Below, piece by piece: positions 1-8,356 of a stretch of 64,000 bases of DNA. The translations under genes were made by a program, and so were the position numbers. Every line of letters begins with the position of its first letter. Positions within the stretch are counted from its first letter, which is position 1. Below the pieces are notes generated by a model that worked only from the letters and a program-made list of their open reading frames with translations, was not told where the DNA came from and did not search any database. Origin of the DNA: Streptomyces sp. CG 926 (GTDB lineage: Bacteria > Actinomycetota > Actinomycetes > Streptomycetales > Streptomycetaceae); assembly GCF_003148825.1 (NCBI RefSeq), contig NZ_QGGZ01000016.1, positions 1-64,000 of the forward strand, in the 5' to 3' direction.

Positions 1-1
1 C

Positions 2-76
2 CGATGCGACAAACTCGCCATCTCCTACCAGGCCGCACTCCACCTCGCCGCCATCCTCATCTGGGCACGGCGATGA
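2..76 (+). mobile_element. 3' end of an IS5-family transposase (runs in from the left)
   Basis: Reading the frame from base 2 gives about 24 residues ending at TGA 74-76: RCDKLAISYQAALHLAAIL, then IWARR. This is the usual C-terminus of IS5-type DDE transposases in actinomycetes (DKLA...Y...LAAILIW). Only the tail is inside the window, so completeness cannot be judged. Its stop lies 15 bp before the CTAG that begins the fold-back element at 92, so the right end of this IS probably falls in 77-91. IS5-group elements duplicate a 4-bp YTAR target, and CTAG fits. Confidence 0.65.
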
Positions 77-91
77 CCAAAGAGACAGAAC

Positions 92-256
92 CTAGTGCCG
101 TGACCGGCAAGGTTCACCGGGTCGCGACGCCGGGCACGGCACCTCGCCGCGTTGTCGGACCACGCAAGTACGTCCGGTACGAGTCGTGGCCCTCCGCCTT
201 GCGATGCACCGCACCGGACGCCGCAACCCGGCAAACCTTTCCGGTCACGGCACTAG
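92..256. mobile_element. 165-bp fold-back (MITE-like) element, copy A
   Basis: It begins and ends with CTAG, consistent with a 4-bp target duplication. Inside, the left end TGCCGTGACCGGCAAGGTT is matched in inverted orientation by the right end, and imperfect complementarity continues about 55-60 bp inward from both ends, so almost the whole element can fold into one long hairpin. It encodes no credible protein. Copy B at 27462-27626 is the same length with 4 differences by eye (161/165), and a truncated copy C lies at 56594-56685. Length, long inverted repeats, lack of coding and CTAG flanks point to a non-autonomous element, probably mobilised by an IS5-type transposase (inference). Confidence 0.8.
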
Positions 257-379
257 CGGCCCCACCGCCGGCCCGCCCAGCCCGGCGCGGTCGTGGCGCA
301 CCCGTCGTGTCGGACCGATGAGTTCCGCGCCCGGCCGCAGTCTTCCCTACGAGCATTCGCACGTACGAGAAGGTGGACG

Positions 380-1537
380 ATGAGCGACCTGCGCAGTCTC
401 CTGGAGACCCACGTCGGTGACGGATCCCTGCCCGGCGCGGTGGCCTTGGTGGCACACCGCGAAGACGTCGAGGTCGCGGCCGTCGGCTCCGTCGACACGG
501 CCGGTACCGCGCCCATGGCCCGGGACTCCCTCTTCCGCATCGCCTCGGTCACCAAGCCCGTGACCGCCGCGGCCACCATGATGCTGGTCGAGGACGGACT
601 GCTGGCCCTCGACGTGCCCGTGGCCCGCTGGCTCCCGGAGCTCGGGGCGCCGACCGTCGTCCGTACCCCGGCCGCGCCGCTCGACGACGTGGTGCCCGCA
701 GACCGTCCGATCACCGTCGCGGACCTCCTCACCTTCCGCGCCGGGTACGGCTTCCCCGCCGACTTCTCGCTGCCTGCCGTGGCCCCGCTCTTCGGCGCGC
801 TGAAGCAGGGACCGCCCAGGCCGCAGGAGGTGGCGGCGCCGGACGCGTGGATGGCGGCCCTGGGGCGGATCCCGCTCCTTCACCAGCCCGGCGAGGCATG
901 GCTCTACAACACTTGCTCCGACATCCTCGGGGTACTGATCGCCCGGGCCACCGGACAGCCCTTCCAGGACGTTCTCGCCGAGCGCGTCTTCGAGCCGCTC
1001 GGCATGCGGGACACCGCGTTCGCCGTACCGCGGGGGCAACTCCACCGGTTCACCAGCTACTACCGGCCCGCCCCCGACGGCGGCGGGCCGGAGCTCGTGG
1101 ACACACCGGACGGCGAGTGGAGCACCCTGCCCGCCTTCCCGTCCGGCGCGGGCGGCCTGGTCTCCACCGTCGACGACCTGTACGCCTTCAACCGGATGCT
1201 GCTCGCGGGAGGCTCGTACGGGGGCGGCCGGCGACTGCTCTCGGCGGACTCGGTACGGCAGATGACCACCGATCACCTCACCGCGCCGCAGCGCGCGGCG
1301 GGCAGCCTCTTCCTCGAGGGACAGGGCTGGGGCTTCGGCGGCTCGGTCGACGTGGCGCGCCTCGCCCCGTGGAACGTACCGGGCCGCTACGGCTGGATCG
1401 GCGGCACCGGTACCGCCGCCCACATCGTCCCCGCCACCGGGACGATCACCCTGCTGCTCACCCAGCGGGAGTTGGCCGGGCCCGCCTCGCCCGAGGTGAT
1501 GCGGCAGTTCTGGACCTATGCCGCCGCCCGCCCCTGA
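380..1537 (+). CDS. Serine hydrolase, beta-lactamase/DD-peptidase (class C) family
   Basis: A 385-residue protein of the penicillin-binding beta-lactamase superfamily. The SxxK nucleophile box is Ser56-Val-Thr-Lys59 in FRIASVTKPVT, and the second box is the Tyr176 of WLYNTCSD, a form common in actinobacterial esterase-like members. A late G-T-G patch near residue 340 fits the KTG-like strand. ATG 380 is chosen because GAAGGTGG sits just upstream; an upstream in-frame extension has no ribosome site. No signal peptide is seen, so an intracellular esterase or amide hydrolase is more likely than a cell-wall enzyme. The substrate is unknown. It is alone, with the fold-back element 123 bp upstream. 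Confidence 0.85.
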   Translation: MSDLRSLLETHVGDGSLPGAVALVAHREDVEVAAVGSVDTAGTAPMARDSLFRIASVTKPVTAAATMMLVEDGLLALDVPVARWLPELGAPTVVRTPAAPLDDVVPADRPITVADLLTFRAGYGFPADFSLPAVAPLFGALKQGPPRPQEVAAPDAWMAALGRIPLLHQPGEAWLYNTCSDILGVLIARATGQPFQDVLAERVFEPLGMRDTAFAVPRGQLHRFTSYYRPAPDGGGPELVDTPDGEWSTLPAFPSGAGGLVSTVDDLYAFNRMLLAGGSYGGGRRLLSADSVRQMTTDHLTAPQRAAGSLFLEGQGWGFGGSVDVARLAPWNVPGRYGWIGGTGTAAHIVPATGTITLLLTQRELAGPASPEVMRQFWTYAAARP

Positions 1538-1616
1538 CCGACCGTCCCTGACCGACCGCCCCACGGCGACCATCCGCACATCCCCTACGCCGCACAACCC
1601 CTACGCCGCACGGCTG

Positions 1617-3122
1617 CTACGCCCGCCGATCCGCCGCCGCCCCCGCCGCCCGTTCGCGCAGCCGGCGCTTGTCCGGCTTGCCGCGCGCGGTCAGCGGGAC
1701 CACCCGTTCCCAGAACACGGCGGTCGGCCGGTGCGCCGGCGCCAGGTCCTTCTCCACCAGGTCACAGGCCGCGGCGGCGATCCCGTCGTCGGGCTCGTAC
1801 CCCGCCGCCGGTACCAGGAAGGCGCACACCTCCTCCCCGGTGAGGTCGCTGTGCCGCCCCACCACCACGGCCCGGGCGACGGCGGGGTGCCGGGCGAGCG
1901 CGGCCTCGACGGGCACGCAGTACACATTGTCCCCGTGGACCATCACCACGTCGTCGAGCCGGTCGTCCAGGAACAGGTAGCCGTCGATCCCGAAGTGCCC
2001 GAGGTCCCCCGTCCGGAGCCAGCCGTCCCGCAGTACCCCCGCCGTCGGTTCGGGCCGGCCCCAGTACCCCGTCATCATCGCCGCCGACCGCGTCCACACC
2101 TCGCCCGTGCGGCCGGCCGCCACCGTGGCACCCCGTTCGTCGCGTACCACCACCTCCACCCCCGCGACGGGACGTCCCACCGACGCCAGCAGTTCGGGCC
2201 GTCCGCCCACCGCCGCGTCGTGGTCGGCGGGGGTGAGTCGGCAGATCACCGCCGCTTCGTTCGTGCCGTAGCCCTGGCGCCACCGACCGCCCCAGCGGGT
2301 CACCGCCTCGCGCAGCCGCTCGGGGTGGACGGGCGAATCGCCGTAGGAGACCGCCTCCAGCCCGGGCACACCGTGGGCGGTCGCCGGGTCGTCCAGCAGC
2401 CGGTACACCATCGAGGTCGTCAGGTAGGTGGCCACCGGCCCCAGACGCCGACAGGCCGCCGCGAACCCTGCAGGTGTGAACGGTTCGAGGATCTCGACCC
2501 GGCCCCCGGACCGCCACTGCTCCAGGCACCGCCCACCGGACCGCTGCGCCAGCGAGGTCACCGACAGGTACACCGACCCCGCCCGGACAGCCGCGCGTCC
2601 GGTGTTCCGGGCCGCCATCGCCCCGAAGGTCGAGGCCACCCCCTTGGGCCGCCCCGTGGTCCCGCCCGTGTACGTCACCCGCGCCACGTCGTCCTCCCGG
2701 GCCCGCACCGGCACGATGCCCGGCTCGTGCTCGGCGGCCCGGCGGAGCAGCTCGGCCAGCTGGAGCCGGGGCGCCCCGGTCCCGGGCACAGGCACATCGT
2801 GTACGACCAGGTCCGGCCGGCAGTCCCGCAGCACGAAGTCCAGCCCGTACAGGGCGGGCCCGGCGAGCACCTGGGTCAGTCGCGCGCCCAGCAGGTGCGC
2901 GGCGATCCGTACCAGCAGCACCTCCGGCCGGTTCGTGCCCGTGACGCAGGCCAGTCCCGAGCCACGCCCGATTCCCGCCCCGGCGAGCACCCCGGCCAAC
3001 CGGCGGGCCCCGTCGAGCACCTGCTGGAATCCGAGGACGCCCGGGCCGACGCCGAGCGCGGGCTGCTCGGCGTACCGCTCCAACGCCCCTACCAGCGACG
3101 TGACATACCGCGCGGCGATCAT
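1617..3122 (-). CDS. AMP-binding acyl-CoA synthetase / acid-CoA ligase
   Basis: A 501-residue ANL-superfamily adenylating enzyme. The P-loop-like AMP motif YTGGTTGRPKGVAS lies in the first half, the adenylate-binding YGTNEAA in the middle, and the hinge/C-domain TGDLGHFGIDGYLFLDDR with a late catalytic lysine region GKPDKRRLR. It would activate a carboxylic acid as acyl-AMP and transfer it to CoA; the substrate cannot be read. ATG 3122 is preferred over an in-frame start further out because GGAGAGG lies about 8 bases before it. It is divergent from the methyltransferase at 3172 with only about 50 bp between starts, so the promoters must overlap or share a control site. Confidence 0.88.
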   Translation of the reverse strand: MIAARYVTSLVGALERYAEQPALGVGPGVLGFQQVLDGARRLAGVLAGAGIGRGSGLACVTGTNRPEVLLVRIAAHLLGARLTQVLAGPALYGLDFVLRDCRPDLVVHDVPVPGTGAPRLQLAELLRRAAEHEPGIVPVRAREDDVARVTYTGGTTGRPKGVASTFGAMAARNTGRAAVRAGSVYLSVTSLAQRSGGRCLEQWRSGGRVEILEPFTPAGFAAACRRLGPVATYLTTSMVYRLLDDPATAHGVPGLEAVSYGDSPVHPERLREAVTRWGGRWRQGYGTNEAAVICRLTPADHDAAVGGRPELLASVGRPVAGVEVVVRDERGATVAAGRTGEVWTRSAAMMTGYWGRPEPTAGVLRDGWLRTGDLGHFGIDGYLFLDDRLDDVVMVHGDNVYCVPVEAALARHPAVARAVVVGRHSDLTGEEVCAFLVPAAGYEPDDGIAAAACDLVEKDLAPAHRPTAVFWERVVPLTARGKPDKRRLRERAAGAAADRRA

Positions 3123-3171
3123 GGGGGACTGCCTCTCCGCGTCGCTCCGGGACACCGGCATCATGGACGCC

Positions 3172-3918
3172 ATGACGAACGAATCCCGTGCTCGTTCCTT
3201 CAGCTCCGCGGCCGCACGCTACGCGGCCCATCGCCCCGCGTACCCGCCCGCGCTCTTCGACACGCTGGCGGACATGGCCGGCTTCCCGCTGGCGGGGGCG
3301 CGCGTCGCCGACGTCGGGGCGGGAACGGGAATCGCCACAGCCCTGTTGGAGGCCCGCGGGGCCCTGGTGGTCGGGGTGGAGCCGGGCGAGGGCATGGCGC
3401 AGGAGTTCCGGCGCCGCAACCCCGGCACCCCGCTGATCCGCGCGGACGGCAACCGGCTGCCCCTGGCCTCCGGCTGCCTGGACCTGATGACGTACGCGCA
3501 GTCCTGGCACTGGACGGACCCGGCGCACGCCGTCCCCGAGGCCCTGCGCGTGCTGCGGCCCGGCGGGGCCCTGGCGGTGTGGCAGAACGATCCGGACACC
3601 GGGGTCGACTGGATCTCCGATCAGCAGAACCGGATCGAGGAGCGGTTCGGCCCGGGCTGGTACATCAACGAGCGCGCCCTCTCCCAGGAAGGCCTGCGCT
3701 TCACCGACCGTCGGCTGGCGTGGTCGCGTCGCGTCCCGGTCGACACACATATGGCCAAGCTGTCCACCCACTCCCTGTTCCTCATCGGCGAGCCCGGCAC
3801 GGACGCGTTCCTGGAGGACGAACGCGCCCTCCTCATGGACCGGTTCCCGGACGGATGGGTGGAGGAGCACTACGTCGTCGAGCTGAGCGTGGCTGTCCGG
3901 GGGCGCGAGACCCGGTAG
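3172..3918 (+). CDS. Class I SAM-dependent methyltransferase
   Basis: A 248-residue protein with the Rossmann motif I VADVGAGTGIATALLE, acidic motif II VVGVEPGEGM, and the post-motif YAQSWHWTDP typical of the Methyltransf_11 'HW..D' subgroup (UbiE/trans-aconitate-like). The N-terminal FSSAAARYAAHRPAYP is also typical of this group. It should methylate a small molecule using SAM; the substrate is unknown. ATG 3172 is used; ATG 3163, three codons upstream, is also possible. It is divergent from the acyl-CoA ligase, which suggests coordinated control but not necessarily one pathway. Confidence 0.85.
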   Translation: MTNESRARSFSSAAARYAAHRPAYPPALFDTLADMAGFPLAGARVADVGAGTGIATALLEARGALVVGVEPGEGMAQEFRRRNPGTPLIRADGNRLPLASGCLDLMTYAQSWHWTDPAHAVPEALRVLRPGGALAVWQNDPDTGVDWISDQQNRIEERFGPGWYINERALSQEGLRFTDRRLAWSRRVPVDTHMAKLSTHSLFLIGEPGTDAFLEDERALLMDRFPDGWVEEHYVVELSVAVRGRETR

Positions 3919-4060
3919 CACCTCATGCGTCGTCCGCCCCCGCTCGTCGCCTCCGGCGCGGCCCACGGGGCCGTTCGGGTGAAGCGTCGCAACCTGTGGT
4001 CCGCACGGCCGTTGATCAAGGTGCTTGTCACTTTGCACTCGTGCGACATAAGGACCACTG

Positions 4061-4474
4061 ATGATCAAGAAGTTCATGGCCACCGCCGCCGTCACCGCGT
4101 CGATCGTCGGCGCGGGCGCGGCCCTCGCCGCCCCGGCCATGGCCATCGGCAACGACAACGGGATCAACACCGTCAACGGCAACAACGCCCAGCAGATCTA
4201 CGGCAACCAGGAGACCCGCGGTGACCTGAGCCCGCAGCTCGGCGTCGTCCAGGGCACCCTGAACAAGCCCTGCATCGGCCTGCCCGTCAAGGTCAACGCC
4301 CAGTCGCTGCTCGCGGTCCTCGCCAACGTCGGCGTCCAGGACGTCAACGTCCTGTCGAACCCGCAGAACCAGCAGTGCACCGAGAACTCCACCCAGGCCA
4401 AGGGCGACGAGCCGCTCTCGCACATCCTGGACAACATCCCGGTCCTGTCGGGCAACGTCTCGGCCAACAGCTGA
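4061..4474 (+). CDS. Rodlin (spore/aerial-hypha surface protein)
   Basis: A 137-residue secreted protein. The Sec signal peptide is MIKKFMATAAVTASIVGAG followed by an Ala-rich stretch ending AxA near residue 28. The mature part has the rodlin hallmarks as I recall them from RdlA/RdlB of S. coelicolor: IGNDNG, GNNAQQIYGN, SPQL...GTLNKPC, QDVNVL and QQCxxNSTQAK, with two conserved cysteines. Rodlins organise chaplin fibres into the rodlet layer of aerial hyphae and spores. In other streptomycetes rodlin genes often come as a pair near chaplins; here it stands alone. The 140-bp upstream region presumably holds a developmental promoter, but no clear box is seen. Confidence 0.92.
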   Translation: MIKKFMATAAVTASIVGAGAALAAPAMAIGNDNGINTVNGNNAQQIYGNQETRGDLSPQLGVVQGTLNKPCIGLPVKVNAQSLLAVLANVGVQDVNVLSNPQNQQCTENSTQAKGDEPLSHILDNIPVLSGNVSANS

Positions 4475-4632
4475 CGCAGTCCCCTTGTGCGAGCCGGGGC
4501 CTCCGACGCCTGCGCGAGTGCCCACGGGGCCCCGGCTTGTTCCACCGGATCCACGGTTCCACGGATCCGCCTCATCCACCGGCGCGCGGCGGCCCACCCG
4601 GCCGCCTGGGTGGGCACCGAACCGCATGGCAC

Positions 4633-4664
4633 AGAGCCTCCTGCCCGACCGGGCCGGAGGCTCT
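4633..4664 (+). terminator. Factor-independent-type hairpin downstream of the rodlin gene
   Basis: Perfect 9-bp stem AGAGCCTCC (4633-4641) and GGAGGCTCT (4656-4664) with a 14-nt GC-rich loop. It lies 160 bp after the rodlin stop codon. There is no long T-run, as is usual in high-GC actinomycetes. The 4475-4803 intergenic stretch otherwise shows no convincing gene. Confidence 0.6.
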
Positions 4665-4803
4665 GCGTGTGTCGCGGGCCCTGTCGCCCTTGTCAAGACA
4701 CGAATGTTCGAGACATGACGGGCGGTGTTCCGATCATGCCCACTGGAATCTCCCGCTTCACCCGGACGGCGTGAGGCCCACCAGGTCCAGGAGGCGAGTG
4801 TCG

Positions 4804-6069
4804 ATGAATCCGGAACCCGCAGGGACGGACCGCTGGACGGCCGTCGGGCACGTGGACGGAGCCGACGGTGACCAGGACGGAATACACCTTGCCCGCACCG
4901 TCACACGAGAGGTACGGCGGACCGGGAAGCATTTCCTGCCGCAGACCCTGCTGCATCGGCTCGGTGAGATCCACACCCCCCGCACGCCGGACCGCCGGCC
5001 TCACCTCCAGGCGTTCCTCGAGTGCGTGCTCGACAAGCACCAGGGGCGCTACTGGAACCGGACCTACCTGTCCCTGCCGCTGCTGGAGCTCCTCCTGGGC
5101 GAGACGCACGACGCGCCGGACCCCAACCACATGGCCACGCTGCTCATATCCGACGTCATACGCTTCGAGCTCCAGGCGGAGGACCAGGCGTGGGAACCGC
5201 GGGAGCTGCGGGAGCCGCACGGATCCAGGGAAGCGGTGGACCGGGATCCGCCGGACCCGGTCACCCTGCGCAAGCGGCTGCACCACGCGCTGCGATTCGT
5301 GGCGGACGACCCCCGCGTACCGGATGCCGAGGACCTGACGTCCCGAGCGGCCCACGTGCCGTCGTCCCGCTGGGCCGAGGTCGCCGAGCTCCTTCCCCGA
5401 CCCACGGCCACCGGGAGCGGCCACTGGTTCGACGTGACCGTCCAGCCTGTGTACGTGCTGCACGACGAGTACTTCTTCATCAGAGCGCTGCAGGCCCATG
5501 AAATGATCTTCACGGCGATCGCGGCGGACGTACGGGAGGCGATCGGGGCACTGCGCGCCGGCCGGCCGGTGGCTGCGGCCGACCACGTGGACCGTGCCAC
5601 CGGTCTCTTCGACCGGGCCTCTGCACTGTTCCGGTTGGTGGCCACCATGCGACCCGGACACTTCTCCGCCTTCCGGCGGTTCACCCAGGGCGCCAGTGCC
5701 ATCCAGTCCGAGCAGTACAAGCGCTTCGAGATCCTGTGCGGCCTCCCGACCGCCGCGCGCCTGACGTCGGGGGCCTTCACCCAGGTCCCCTCGGTACGGG
5801 CCGAGGCGGAGGGCGAGGGGCACGACACGGTGGTCCGCGCCTATCTGGACCTGCGTCGCTCGGCTTGTTTCGGCGAGGCCGAGTGGAACCGCTTCCGCGG
5901 CGCGCTCGGCGGGCTGGAGGAGCGGCACCAGCGCTGGAAATCCACGCATCGGAGCCTGGCCACCCGCATGCTCGGCGGGGCGCACGGGTCGGGTGGCACC
6001 GCGGGCGTCCCCTACCTGGCCGAGTGCCTGGACAACCGGCTCTTCTGGCAGCTCGGCGAGCGTGCCTGA
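4804..6069 (+). CDS. Tryptophan 2,3-dioxygenase-superfamily haem protein
   Basis: A 421-residue protein. The C-terminal two-thirds match the TDO fold by motif: EYFFIRALQAHEMIF around 223-236, FSAFRRFTQGASAIQSEQY around 288-305 (the FR arginine binds the substrate carboxylate in TDO), His382 in STHRSLATRM at the place of the proximal haem ligand, then GSGGTAGVPYL, close to TDO GTGGSSG. The distal TDO histidine (FxxxHQxxEL) appears to be Leu here. The first ~200 residues extend well beyond the usual TDO N-terminus. ATG 4804 has AGGAGG nine bases upstream. No kynurenine-pathway gene is adjacent, so tryptophan catabolism is not supported by context; a haem-dependent oxygenase on another indole or phenol is equally possible. 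Confidence 0.75.
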   Translation: MNPEPAGTDRWTAVGHVDGADGDQDGIHLARTVTREVRRTGKHFLPQTLLHRLGEIHTPRTPDRRPHLQAFLECVLDKHQGRYWNRTYLSLPLLELLLGETHDAPDPNHMATLLISDVIRFELQAEDQAWEPRELREPHGSREAVDRDPPDPVTLRKRLHHALRFVADDPRVPDAEDLTSRAAHVPSSRWAEVAELLPRPTATGSGHWFDVTVQPVYVLHDEYFFIRALQAHEMIFTAIAADVREAIGALRAGRPVAAADHVDRATGLFDRASALFRLVATMRPGHFSAFRRFTQGASAIQSEQYKRFEILCGLPTAARLTSGAFTQVPSVRAEAEGEGHDTVVRAYLDLRRSACFGEAEWNRFRGALGGLEERHQRWKSTHRSLATRMLGGAHGSGGTAGVPYLAECLDNRLFWQLGERA

Positions 6070-6092
6070 AGCGCCTTAAGTGCCTGAAGGCG

Positions 6093-6563
6093 TCAGAAGG
6101 GTCGGGTCGGAAGGTACTTACCGTCCAGGGTGATGACCGCGCGCTCACCGCCCTCGGGGTCCGCGACCTTCCGGACGTCCAGCTTGAAGTTGATCGCGCT
6201 GATGATGCCGTCCCCGAACTGCTCGTGGACCAGGGCCTTCAAGGTGGTCCCGTAGACCTGCAGCATCTCGTGGAAGCGGTAGATCGTCGGATCGGTCGGG
6301 ATGCCGCCGGGGATCGACCCGCGGGTCGGGACGGTCTGCAGGAGCCGTACCGCGTCCTCGTCGAGATCCAGCAGGTCGGCGACCGCCTTCGCGGCGGCCT
6401 CGGGCAGGGCGTGCTGGCCCAGCAGGGCGGCGGTGACGAACGCGACCGACAGGCCGGCCGCGTCGGCCAGCTGCTGCCAGGACAGGTCCTTGCGGGTCTT
6501 GGCGTCGACGGCGGTGACGGCCAGGGCCTGGCGGGCGGTGGGGTCGAACTGGGCGTGCAACAT
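6093..6563 (-). CDS. cynS: Cyanate hydratase (cyanase)
   Basis: A 156-residue protein, the same length as E. coli CynS. Cyanase decomposes cyanate with bicarbonate to ammonia and CO2 in a homodecamer. Counting from ATG 6563, the catalytic triad falls at Arg96 and Glu99 (YRFHE) and Ser122 (GIISAINF), exactly the E. coli numbering. The N-terminal half is the usual HTH-like dimer domain. A TTG one codon further upstream is rejected because ATG gives the standard length; AAGGA lies upstream. It is downstream of the carbonic anhydrase (82 bp apart), forming a cynTS-type operon that should be controlled by the divergent LysR gene. Confidence 0.96.
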   Translation of the reverse strand: MLHAQFDPTARQALAVTAVDAKTRKDLSWQQLADAAGLSVAFVTAALLGQHALPEAAAKAVADLLDLDEDAVRLLQTVPTRGSIPGGIPTDPTIYRFHEMLQVYGTTLKALVHEQFGDGIISAINFKLDVRKVADPEGGERAVITLDGKYLPTRPF

Positions 6564-6644
6564 CAAGGTGTCCTTCGGAGAGGGGGAGATGAGGATGAGG
6601 GGCAGGGTGAGGGGCAGGGCGAGGGGGGCGGCGCTGGGGGCGGG

Positions 6645-7262
6645 TCAGCCGGCCGCAGCGGGGCCGACGTCCGTGACTGCGCCGGAGCGGATGTCGTAGA
6701 CCCAGCCGTGCAGCGTGAGCGTCCCGGCCGTCAGCGCGTGGGCGACCGAGGGGTGGGTGGCCAGATGGGCGAGCTGGGCGCGGACGTTCTCGCGGATCAA
6801 GGCGGACAGCCGGTCGGGACCGGACTGCTGTGCGGTGCGGGCCACCGAGGCGTCCGCGTGGCGCAGCCAGCCCGCGACGGAGGCGGTGCCGCTCAGGTCG
6901 GCGCCCTCGGCCAGGGCGGTCATCGCCCCGCAGGCGGAGTGCCCGCACACGACGATGCCGGTGACGCCCAGGACGGCGACGGCGTATTCGATGCTCGCCG
7001 CCACCCCGTCCGGTCCGGATGTGTGGGCGGGGACGAGATTTCCGGCGGTACGGACGACGAACAGCTCGCCCGGCTCACTCTGGGTGATCAGTTCCGGCAC
7101 CACGCGGGCGTCCGAACAGCCGATGAACAGGGTCGTCGGCCGGTGCACGGTGGCCAGATGGGCGAAGAGGTCCGTCTTGGCCGGAAACACCTCGCGCCGG
7201 AAACGGGCCACGCCCTCCGCGAGAGCGAGCGGGGCAGGCACGGCATGTGTGGTTCGTTGCAT
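6645..7262 (-). CDS. cynT: Beta-class carbonic anhydrase of the cyanate operon
   Basis: A 205-residue zinc enzyme. The zinc ligands are Cys49 (FIGCSDAR, with the Asp51-Arg53 dyad), His108 and Cys111 (CGHSACGA). It hydrates CO2 to bicarbonate, the co-substrate that cyanase consumes, so its place directly before cynS fits the classical CynT role. ATG 7262 is chosen for its GGGGAG ribosome site; the frame stays open further upstream without one. It is first gene of a two-gene operon divergent from cynR with 125 bp between starts. Confidence 0.95.
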   Translation of the reverse strand: MQRTTHAVPAPLALAEGVARFRREVFPAKTDLFAHLATVHRPTTLFIGCSDARVVPELITQSEPGELFVVRTAGNLVPAHTSGPDGVAASIEYAVAVLGVTGIVVCGHSACGAMTALAEGADLSGTASVAGWLRHADASVARTAQQSGPDRLSALIRENVRAQLAHLATHPSVAHALTAGTLTLHGWVYDIRSGAVTDVGPAAAG

Positions 7263-7332
7263 GGTCACTCCCCGAGTGGGATGCGCCCCCTGCGGGGCTT
7301 GACGTGTTCCACCATGCATGACCTGCATCTAT

Positions 7333-7347
7333 TGTGTCCAAGACGCA
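7333..7347. promoter_or_regulatory. Candidate CynR operator in the cynT-cynR divergent region
   Basis: An imperfect inverted repeat TGTGTC-CAA-GACGCA lies midway in the 125-bp region between cynT and cynR. The surrounding 60 bp is unusually AT-rich for this genome, with repeated CTAT and TATAG words, as expected for back-to-back promoters. LysR regulators normally bind one such region to control both their own gene and the divergent target. This is sequence inference only. Confidence 0.4.
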
Positions 7348-7387
7348 CTATCCATATCTGCCATCGATGCCATCTATAGTCGAGCTC

Positions 7388-8356
7388 ATGGCTCTGGAAC
7401 TGCGTCACCTGCGCTATCTGATCGCCGTGGCCGAACACGGCAGCTTCACTCGCGCCGCCGAAGAACTGCGGATCTCCCAGCCCACCCTGTCCCAGCAGGT
7501 GAAGCAGCTCGAACGCACCGTCGGCGTGCAGCTGTTGGACCGGACCGGGCGCGCCGTGCGGCTCACCGACGCGGGGGCGACGTACGTCCACTACGCGCGC
7601 GGCGCCCTACGGGACCTGGCCGCGGCCGAGCGCGCCGTCCTGGACCTGGCCGACCTCTCCCGCGGTCACCTGCGTCTCGCGCTGACCCCGACCTTCACCG
7701 CGTACCTCGTCGGCCCGCTCGTCGCCGCGCTCCACACCGCCCACCCCGGCATCACCCTGGAGGTCCGGGAGATGCCCCAGGACCGGATCGAGGCCGGGCT
7801 GCTCGCCGACGAGCACGAGCTCGGTCTCGCCTTCGCGGGGCCGCACCTGCCCGGGATCGCGGCGACCGCGCTCTTCACCGAGACCCTGGGGCTGGTCACC
7901 GCCGCCGGCGCAGACCCCGGCCCGCTACCCGTGGGAGACCTCGCGGCCCGCCGACTGGCACTGCTCAGCGGGGACTTCGCCACCCGCGAGCACGTCGACG
8001 CCTATCTCGCCGCCCACGGGGTCCGGCCGCACATCGCGGTCGAGGCGAACTCCGTCCAGGCGCTCACCGAGATCGTCCGGCGCACCACGCTGGCCACCGT
8101 CCTGCCCGACGCCGTCACGGACGACCACCCGTACCTGCGCCCCGTACCGCTGGACCCGGCCCTCCCGTCCCGGACGGTGACCCTGCTGCGCCGGGAGAGC
8201 GCGTACGAGAGCGCCGCGGCCCGGGCCTTCACCGAGCTCACCGCCCGCCTGGTCCGCGACCGGGGCTACCGCCCCCCGCTGCGCGAGCACGCGCAGCGGG
8301 AGGCGGCCGGGAGCGGGGTGGATCACTTGCCGGGGCACTCCTTCCAGGCCAGGTGA
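7388..8356 (+). CDS. cynR: LysR-family regulator, probable CynR
   Basis: A 322-residue LTTR. The N-terminal winged HTH is LRHLRYLIAVAEHGSFTRAAEELRI followed by SQPTLSQQVKQLE; the rest is the periplasmic-binding-like effector domain beginning around residue 90. The position divergent from cynT-cynS gives the CynR assignment: in E. coli CynR activates the cyn operon in response to cyanate. ATG 7388 starts exactly at the conserved LTTR N-terminus. Its last 34 bp overlap the end of the convergent DUF4360 gene. Confidence 0.88.
   Translation: MALELRHLRYLIAVAEHGSFTRAAEELRISQPTLSQQVKQLERTVGVQLLDRTGRAVRLTDAGATYVHYARGALRDLAAAERAVLDLADLSRGHLRLALTPTFTAYLVGPLVAALHTAHPGITLEVREMPQDRIEAGLLADEHELGLAFAGPHLPGIAATALFTETLGLVTAAGADPGPLPVGDLAARRLALLSGDFATREHVDAYLAAHGVRPHIAVEANSVQALTEIVRRTTLATVLPDAVTDDHPYLRPVPLDPALPSRTVTLLRRESAYESAAARAFTELTARLVRDRGYRPPLREHAQREAAGSGVDHLPGHSFQAR

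Noticed and set aside
25..234. Small ORF inside the fold-back element, repeated in copy B
   Set aside because: It is carried by both copies only because the DNA is repeated; no ribosome site, no domain, and the element is nearly self-complementary.
1617..3918. Natural-product cluster from the acyl-CoA ligase plus methyltransferase
   Set aside because: No carrier protein, condensation or ketosynthase gene; two divergent genes are not enough.
6093..8356. Horizontal transfer of the cyn locus
   Set aside because: Codon use and GC match the surroundings; only the divergent promoter is AT-rich, which is expected.
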